This document shows positions 30,475-35,233 of a stretch of DNA of 35,233 nucleotides, one piece after another. This stretch comes from a virus. The position numbers and the translations under genes are program-made. Location of the stretch: IMG/VR virus record IMGVR_UViG_3300024518_000966, positions 1 to 35,233 of that record; one strand, given 5' to 3'. Every line of letters begins with the position of its first letter. Positions within the stretch are counted from its first letter, which is position 1. Under the pieces are notes generated by a model. It had not been told where the DNA came from. It did not search any database and saw nothing but the letters and a program-made list of their open reading frames with translations.

Positions 30475-30941
30475 TAATTTTTCTCATTAAATTTAACCTC
30501 GTAAACAACATTTGTTTTTTTCCAATTTTCTCTATGCTTAACCCAATGCCAAAATCCGGGTCTAGATATAATTTCAATGCCATCACATTTATTATCTTTA
30601 GCCCACTTATATAGAATATCTAAGCCTAATGAAGCCCAATTATCCATTTTCTTTCCAGCTAATAAATCAATATTCAACATTCTTAATCCTGTAGGATATT
30701 CTTGAAATTGTGTTATACAACAACCGCCAATCTTTAGATCATCAGTATTAAAAACAATCCACAAATGACTTCTTTCATCAATTAAATTGTTATAAATATC
30801 ATTAACACCCATCTTTCCTGATGACCTTTTAACGGCTCTTTTTAAGATAATCTTTGCTTCTTCCCACACAACATCCAATGTTTCTGGTGGCACAAAAGAA
30901 ATATCTAATACTGGTAATATATTTTTAGCTGGCTCATTCAC
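30474..30941 (-). CDS. GNAT-fold-like protein, first of a pair (155 aa)
   Basis: It has the same size and layout as its downstream neighbour: N-terminal helices (LDVVWEEAKIILKRAV), then 'HLWIVFNTDDLKIGGCCITQF', a strand 'RMLNIDLLAG' and 'LDILYKWAKDNKCDGIEIIS'. This is GNAT-like in order, again without a clear acetyl-CoA loop. It begins within the last codon of the 1199-residue gene (ATGA overlap). A near-copy of the AT element (TACTGGTAATATATTT) lies in its first codons, but there it is explained by the protein sequence. Confidence 0.55.
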   Translation of the reverse strand: MNEPAKNILPVLDISFVPPETLDVVWEEAKIILKRAVKRSSGKMGVNDIYNNLIDERSHLWIVFNTDDLKIGGCCITQFQEYPTGLRMLNIDLLAGKKMDNWASLGLDILYKWAKDNKCDGIEIISRPGFWHWVKHRENWKKTNVVYEVKFNEKN

Positions 30942-33900
30942 GCTGGTAATACTTTCCTTGGATTAACTTTCTTTGGTGCTTTTTTAGTTCCTTTGCTCGC
31001 CATTCTAGTACGATCAATCATTGAATCCATTTCTTTTTGCCCTTTCTTTACATCACCATCACCTAGTCCATAAAGCACATCAGCAGGAACAATGTATTCT
31101 TCATTAGATACAGCTATCTTTTCTCTAGCGCCTATAGTTCCGGGAATTGAATCTGACAGTCCAGTGCCTTCACCTTCAATAAGCCCTTCGGTTTGTGCGC
31201 CCGGAGCAATTTGTTGCATTACCATTTCTTTAATCATTTGATAAGTTTCATTGCCATACTTATCAATAAATGTATTTAATACTTCAATATCTTCGGTTTC
31301 TCCTACTAAAAAGCTTATTAACTCTTGTGTTAATGGATCAGACATTATCTCTTCAGGTGTTGCATTATTAGCTTCAGGTATCTTAGTTTGCATAGCTTCA
31401 GATGCCATAGCTTCATTAGGCATAGATGCATTAGCCATCATAGGATCAACAGGAGGTGCTGCTGGAGGTGCTACAGGAGGTGCTACAGGAGGTGCTGGCT
31501 GTATCATTGAAGGATCAACAGGTGGTGCAGCCATCATTGAAGGATCAACTGTCGGTAAAGTAGGTTCAAAAGTTTTTCCCTCTGCATAACCAACTCTGCC
31601 GCCTTCCTTCCAACCGCCCGGACCGCCTATTAGTGGGGGTGGTAAGATTTGCATTGGAGAACCTGTTGGGTGTGGAATTGTCTTGATAGCATTTAGTAAT
31701 CTCTCTTCTGCTGTTGGTGGGATAATGCCTGCCATCCTCTGAGAAGGATCAATAGCTTGTTGTGCAGTCATTTGTCTCCGTATATCTTCTGCCGATGGTT
31801 GTAGGTTCAAGTAATCGCCTTGGTAATCGCCTTGAGTTTCACCTTGAGTTTCTCTTATACCTCTTATATCCCTTGCGCCAATGGTTGGTTGTACAGTAGG
31901 TGGAGCAGTAGTTAGTCGGGAAGGTTGTCCTACATTTGGAACATAACCAGAAGGTGCTGATAAATCTTTTGGAGTACGATCAACATTGGAATACTGACTT
32001 TCAGGAAGATACATATCTGCCAAAGGAATGGTTGGCATATCACTGCCCCCGCCTAAACGCTTTGCTTTTGAAGATGCAGAAATTAAGTTTTGCATTGAGG
32101 ACATAGGGTCTATTGGCGCTGTAGCAGTTATGCCTTGCATATTAGGATCAGGAGTCCAATTAGGGTCTTTTGGCGTTTGTCCTAATTGTTGTGACATTTG
32201 TCCCATCCCCATAGATGGTGGTGGTGCCATCCCACTATCGTCATGCATTATTGGGGATAAACCTTGCATTTCACCTCCAAATGTTAATTGATCGTTAATG
32301 TCACCACCTCCAAATGGATTAGGAGCCATTGGATCACCAACAGGCATAGTAGTCGCTATTGGTCCACCGCCCTGCTGTCTTAATGCCTCTAACGAAGCTA
32401 TTGTTTCAGCAGAAGACTGTTTTCCTTGGGCAGGCATTAGTGTTGGTGGGGGTTGTCCTACATTTGGATCGAATCCGGGATGAATATCTGTCGGCATTCC
32501 CCCAAAAGAGCCTTCGGGAGTCCAATCAGGAATATTTGGCAAGTCATTTCCGATAAAATTATTTTCATTATACCAATTGCCTACATTGCTGGCTTGTTGT
32601 TGTTCTTGAAGTTCTTGTGGTGATACATAACCGCCTTCAAAAATATCTGGAGAAATATTAAAATCATCTCCAAACATAGCTGGAGCAGCAGGTGTAGCTG
32701 GAGCAGCAGGTGTAGCTGGAGCAGCAGGTGTAGCTGGACCTTGAGTTACATAATCTTCATATTGTAAAGATTCATCAGGTCTTCCATTTCCACCCATTCC
32801 AGACTTACCAACAGGAGGTGTTGGTGGTACTACTGGAGGAGTAGGAGGAGTATAAGGAGTAGTAGGAGTAGTAGGAGTAGTAGGAGTAGTAGGAGTAGTA
32901 GGAGGAGGAGGAGGAGTATAAGGATCAGGCTGGAAAAAAGTTTGTCTAGGTGCTTGTGGGAAATAAGAAGGCATCCCTCCAAATGGTTGATTGTAGCCAC
33001 CTCCACCGAATCCACCACCATAACCTCCACCATAGCCTCCACCATAACCTCCACCATAGCCTCCACCATAGCCTCCACCGAATCCACCGCCAAATCTAGG
33101 GCTATCATTATAGCCACCGCCATAACCTCTGCCAAAGCCACCGCCATAACCTCCACCCATTGGAGATGAATAAGGACTGGATATAGGTGCATAAGGATTT
33201 AACATATAAGGTGCGCCTTGTGCGGCACCATAGAAATTCTGATATCCACCAGACTGAGTTGGTGAAAATACTTGGTTAAAATCATAACCAGATTGTGGCG
33301 ATGAGAATTGACCTCCGTCTTGACCTTGACCTCCGTCTTGACCTCCTGTTAATGCAGTAGCACTAGGGTTCAACGAATTAAAGTAACTAAACTCAGGCAT
33401 AAATCCTGATTGCATACCAACTGGTATATTTGATGTAGTTCGCATAGCTGGTGCGCTATATAAATTATTATTTCCAAAGCCACCCACATTAAAGTTACCA
33501 TAGCCTCCGCCACCGCCTTCTATACCGCTATAGCCTCCGCCAAAGCCCATACCTTCACCTCCATCATAACCTCCGCCAAATCCACCATCATAGCCTCCGC
33601 CATAGCCTCTACCGTTATAATTAAACATTCCACCACCCTGATAGCCTTTTCTGTCTTTTTCAGCATTGCCTTTAATAGCGCCACCATCTTTTGCATATCT
33701 AACAGGTATCTGTTCTGGGTTATCTGCATACAACTGAGCGAGTCTTTCTTCTTCCTCTTTTTCTCTTCTGGCTACATCTGCCTCAAATTGTTCTTGAGAA
33801 TCCATTATACCAGTAGCACCCATTCCTAGACCCATAGGTATTGCTGCTCCATATGATGAAGCGCCTTCTGCCAAACTACTTAGACCTGTTCTAAGTGGTG

Positions 33901-34537
33901 TCTCGCCTCCAAACGCACCTGCTATGTTTTTACCGAACCAATTTTCTGTTCCGGCTTTAGCTATACCTTCAGTTGCTGCTCCTTTAACAATATTTGGCAA
34001 ACTTTCGGTGGTAAATTTTCCTAATGCTTGCTGTCCTAATTGGTTCAATGCTCCGGGAGTTGCTAATGCTTGAACATGGGCTGGTGCAGCACCAGTAATG
34101 CCCTGACCAACAGAAATAGATGGTGTTGCCATAGTAGAATCAGAAAGCAACTTTGTAGTTTCAGTTCCAAGAGCCTTTTGTCCTTCAATAGTACCTTTTG
34201 CAATGTCTCCTGCTCCTTGTGCCATATGACCCATACCATAACCAGTAACTGCACCTAACAAGCCTTTTTTAAAGTCACCTGTGACTGCCCATGTTCCAAG
34301 ACCACTCATAAGAGAAGTTCCAAGCAAGCCCATACCCATTGCCCCACCAGCCCATGACGCAAGCATTGGAACAAGGAAAGGAAGAAAAGCTTCAGGCTGT
34401 CCAGTTTCTGGATTGATAGTTAATGGCGCAACTTGTGATAATCCACGCACTTCTGCTGGATTAACATGCATAAGCATAGTATCGCCATAACGACCCTGAT
34501 CTGCTACATTCTGTGTTTGTTGCTGAATACTATTCAT
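30938..34537 (-). CDS. Large Gly/Tyr/Pro-rich virion protein (1199 aa)
   Basis: The N-terminus ('GRYGDTMLMHVNPAEVRGLSQ', 'TINPETGQPEAFLP') and C-terminus ('GLSDSIPGTIGAREKIAVSNEEYIVPADVL', 'DSMIDRTRMAS') match a phage virion family with a GDT.L.HM.P-type start and a SIPG..G....S..EYVVPAD-type end. Residues about 50-110 are Gly/Ala-rich and hydrophobic, possibly membrane-inserting. A 'YAKDGGAI' and a 'GGRVGYAEG' motif occur. The centre is low complexity: GGGYGGG repeats (about 480-515), PTTPTTP repeats (about 545-560) and APATPAAP repeats (about 602-620). These likely make an extended flexible rod. Role: probably an internal or tail-associated virion protein, inferred from the family and operon position. 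Confidence 0.65.
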   Translation of the reverse strand: MNSIQQQTQNVADQGRYGDTMLMHVNPAEVRGLSQVAPLTINPETGQPEAFLPFLVPMLASWAGGAMGMGLLGTSLMSGLGTWAVTGDFKKGLLGAVTGYGMGHMAQGAGDIAKGTIEGQKALGTETTKLLSDSTMATPSISVGQGITGAAPAHVQALATPGALNQLGQQALGKFTTESLPNIVKGAATEGIAKAGTENWFGKNIAGAFGGETPLRTGLSSLAEGASSYGAAIPMGLGMGATGIMDSQEQFEADVARREKEEEERLAQLYADNPEQIPVRYAKDGGAIKGNAEKDRKGYQGGGMFNYNGRGYGGGYDGGFGGGYDGGEGMGFGGGYSGIEGGGGGYGNFNVGGFGNNNLYSAPAMRTTSNIPVGMQSGFMPEFSYFNSLNPSATALTGGQDGGQGQDGGQFSSPQSGYDFNQVFSPTQSGGYQNFYGAAQGAPYMLNPYAPISSPYSSPMGGGYGGGFGRGYGGGYNDSPRFGGGFGGGYGGGYGGGYGGGYGGGYGGGFGGGGYNQPFGGMPSYFPQAPRQTFFQPDPYTPPPPPTTPTTPTTPTTPTTPYTPPTPPVVPPTPPVGKSGMGGNGRPDESLQYEDYVTQGPATPAAPATPAAPATPAAPAMFGDDFNISPDIFEGGYVSPQELQEQQQASNVGNWYNENNFIGNDLPNIPDWTPEGSFGGMPTDIHPGFDPNVGQPPPTLMPAQGKQSSAETIASLEALRQQGGGPIATTMPVGDPMAPNPFGGGDINDQLTFGGEMQGLSPIMHDDSGMAPPPSMGMGQMSQQLGQTPKDPNWTPDPNMQGITATAPIDPMSSMQNLISASSKAKRLGGGSDMPTIPLADMYLPESQYSNVDRTPKDLSAPSGYVPNVGQPSRLTTAPPTVQPTIGARDIRGIRETQGETQGDYQGDYLNLQPSAEDIRRQMTAQQAIDPSQRMAGIIPPTAEERLLNAIKTIPHPTGSPMQILPPPLIGGPGGWKEGGRVGYAEGKTFEPTLPTVDPSMMAAPPVDPSMIQPAPPVAPPVAPPAAPPVDPMMANASMPNEAMASEAMQTKIPEANNATPEEIMSDPLTQELISFLVGETEDIEVLNTFIDKYGNETYQMIKEMVMQQIAPGAQTEGLIEGEGTGLSDSIPGTIGAREKIAVSNEEYIVPADVLYGLGDGDVKKGQKEMDSMIDRTRMASKGTKKAPKKVNPRKVLPA
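32678..32738. repeat. 18-bp tandem repeat (APATPA-coding)
   Basis: Three exact copies of AGCTGGAGCAGCAGGTGT lie at 32678-32731, with a partial fourth. They encode Ala/Pro/Thr repeats on the minus strand. Confidence 0.85.
32856..32901. repeat. 9-bp tandem repeat (PTT-coding)
   Basis: About five copies of GGAGTAGTA encode Pro-Thr-Thr repeats on the minus strand. The DNA is a near-perfect microsatellite prone to length change. Confidence 0.8.
32995..33090. repeat. 12-bp tandem repeat (GGGY-coding)
   Basis: Repeated units close to CCTCCACCATAG encode Gly-Gly-Gly-Tyr on the minus strand. Further diverged copies continue to about 33160 and near 33500-33610. Confidence 0.8.
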
Positions 34538-34875
34538 TATCTTTCCTCTTTGGTTTCACAGCCAAACATATTAAAACTCATGTTTACTGCACTTGTATAT
34601 ACTTTTACTACATCTGTTTGGTTTAATGTTATTCCTAAAATGATTGCTAAAGAATCATTGGCTGCTACAGATTTACCATAATATAAATACTGTTTATCGT
34701 CTGCACTAGCACCGGCTACATGAACACTTAATCTAAAAGTAATGGCAGAACCTGAGCGATTTGCTGCCACAATAGAACTAACTGTAGTTTGGGTCATGTC
34801 TGGAACTGTATAAAGTACAGTAATTGTTGTTGCTGATGGGTCTACTTGTCCCAATACTTTTAAACTATCAGCCAT
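34537..34875 (-). CDS. Small virion protein of the 'LYTVP' type (112 aa)
   Basis: The pattern 'ITVLYTVPDMTQTTVSSIVAANRSGSAITFRLSV' and then 'DDKQYLYYGKSVAANDSLAIILGITL' is a compact beta-sandwich-like sequence common in phages and found among virion genes. It may decorate the head or tail; the function is not established. The C-terminal 'NMSFNMFGCE' also fits the family. One-base overlap with the 1199-residue gene downstream, and 8-base overlap with the gene upstream. Confidence 0.65.
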   Translation of the reverse strand: MADSLKVLGQVDPSATTITVLYTVPDMTQTTVSSIVAANRSGSAITFRLSVHVAGASADDKQYLYYGKSVAANDSLAIILGITLNQTDVVKVYTSAVNMSFNMFGCETKEER

Positions 34876-35071
34876 GTTTCATTCCCATTAATAAAAAGCT
34901 GTGTCTTTTAATTGCTTTACTAACACCAGACTGTTGTAAATTTTTTAGACTACCAATTTCTTGATTTATGTCTTGAATTGCTTGCTCAATTGTTCTTCTA
35001 GTAAATGATTGATCATCAAAATTATAATCTTTTGAAGGTATTGGTAAAGGTATTGTAGATTTTTCTGCCAT
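34868..35071 (-). CDS. Small virion-operon protein (67 aa)
   Basis: A short protein with a Pro-rich start (TIPLPIPSKDYNFDDQSFTRRT) and a helix (IEQAIQDINQEIGSLKNL). Proteins of this size and look often precede the LYTVP-type protein in virion operons; the function is unknown. It overlaps both neighbours by a few bases, which shows tight translational coupling. Confidence 0.6.
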   Translation of the reverse strand: MAEKSTIPLPIPSKDYNFDDQSFTRRTIEQAIQDINQEIGSLKNLQQSGVSKAIKRHSFLLMGMKHG

Positions 35072-35233
35072 TATCTTTTCCCGTCAGGTCTAATTTCTAA
35101 TCTTAAATCGCCTAATCGCCAACCATAATCAACATTATCACTAGATACTCTAATAGCACATTGCCTACTTCTTGCTCTAGTATTAGAAAAAGTAGAATCA
35201 GGAGTAACTGATATAGTCGATAAAGTAGACAAT
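35071..35233 (-). CDS. C-terminal part of a virion protein (truncated by window edge)
   Basis: The frame enters at the window end and stops with TAA at 35073-35071. About 53 residues are visible, ending in 'WRLGDLRLEIRPDGKR', with an Arg/Ser-rich 'NTRARSRQCAIRVSSDN' before it. This R..R...WRLG..R...RPDG(R/K)R end is familiar from phage virion proteins, perhaps tail-tube or stabilisation proteins. Only the tail end is visible, so the name stays open. The stop overlaps the ATG of the next gene by one base. Confidence 0.6.
   Translation of the reverse strand, partial: LSTLSTISVTPDSTFSNTRARSRQCAIRVSSDNVDYGWRLGDLRLEIRPDGKR

Noticed and set aside
30901-30925. A near copy of the AT element (TACTGGTAATATATTT)
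   Set aside because: It has a mismatch in the core and is accounted for by codons at the start of the GNAT-like gene.
1-35233. tRNA genes, integrase or insertion sequences
   Set aside because: No cloverleaf, recombinase motif or terminal inverted repeat could be identified by eye on either strand; a computed scan was not possible.

Overview
This window is most of the genome of an AT-rich, apparently lytic double-stranded DNA phage. It carries a small terminase, a helicase-primase, a recombination module and a long virion operon. No integrase, excisionase or tRNA was seen. The virion genes look like those of marine short-tailed phages: a 3057-residue ejection-type polyvalent protein, Gly/Tyr/Pro-rich virion proteins with GGRVGY motifs, and a small protein of the 'LYTVP' type. 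A marine alphaproteobacterial host, perhaps of the SAR11 kind, is an inference from this likeness. Large terminase, portal and capsid genes are not in the window and probably lie beyond its ends. The small terminase at the left end reads leftwards out of the window and the virion operon enters from the right, which fits a circularly permuted genome.

Layout. Bases 1-457 hold a cluster of ACTTAsTAAGT repeats and G-rich noncoding DNA. A leftward terS follows (458-955), then about 580 noncoding bases. From 1649 to 8553 there is a rightward block of small unknown genes and a three-gene MoxR ATPase / unknown / metallopeptidase-vWA module. From 8710 to 12088 are small genes, a ribbon-helix-helix protein and a leftward helicase-primase gene with a second ACTTAsTAAGT cluster in front of it. 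Divergent sigma70-like promoters at 12096-12160 feed the leftward group and a tightly overlapping rightward replication and recombination operon (12190-17350: Cas4-like nuclease, annealing protein, SSB, DUF3310, Ref-like HNH nuclease, PD-(D/E)XK nuclease, small zinc-ribbon protein). The leftward virion operon (35233-17412) fills the right half.

The most striking content is RNA. In 1500-8100, several genes are preceded by structured leaders rather than plain spacers. I find three complete type I hammerhead ribozyme folds (2797-2876, 3990-4071, 5274-5381). Each has the full CUGANGA and GAAA core, a six-base stem II loop, pairable stems I and III and a legal NUH cleavage triplet. Each lies just after one stop codon and before the next ribosome binding site. 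A fourth, degenerate copy (1532-1592) lacks GAAA. Four leaders share a second fold in which a variable but compensated stem abuts a TGGGA/TCCCA hairpin. The HHR3 leader also has a 22-bp direct repeat able to form two mutually exclusive hairpins. The picture is a polycistronic message cut by its own ribozymes into units with stable structured 5' ends, which would set the relative expression of the MoxR-vWA module.

A second recurrent signal is a 15-18 bp AT-rich element, AAATATTTTACYRGTAT, found seven times. Six copies are in noncoding or leader DNA.
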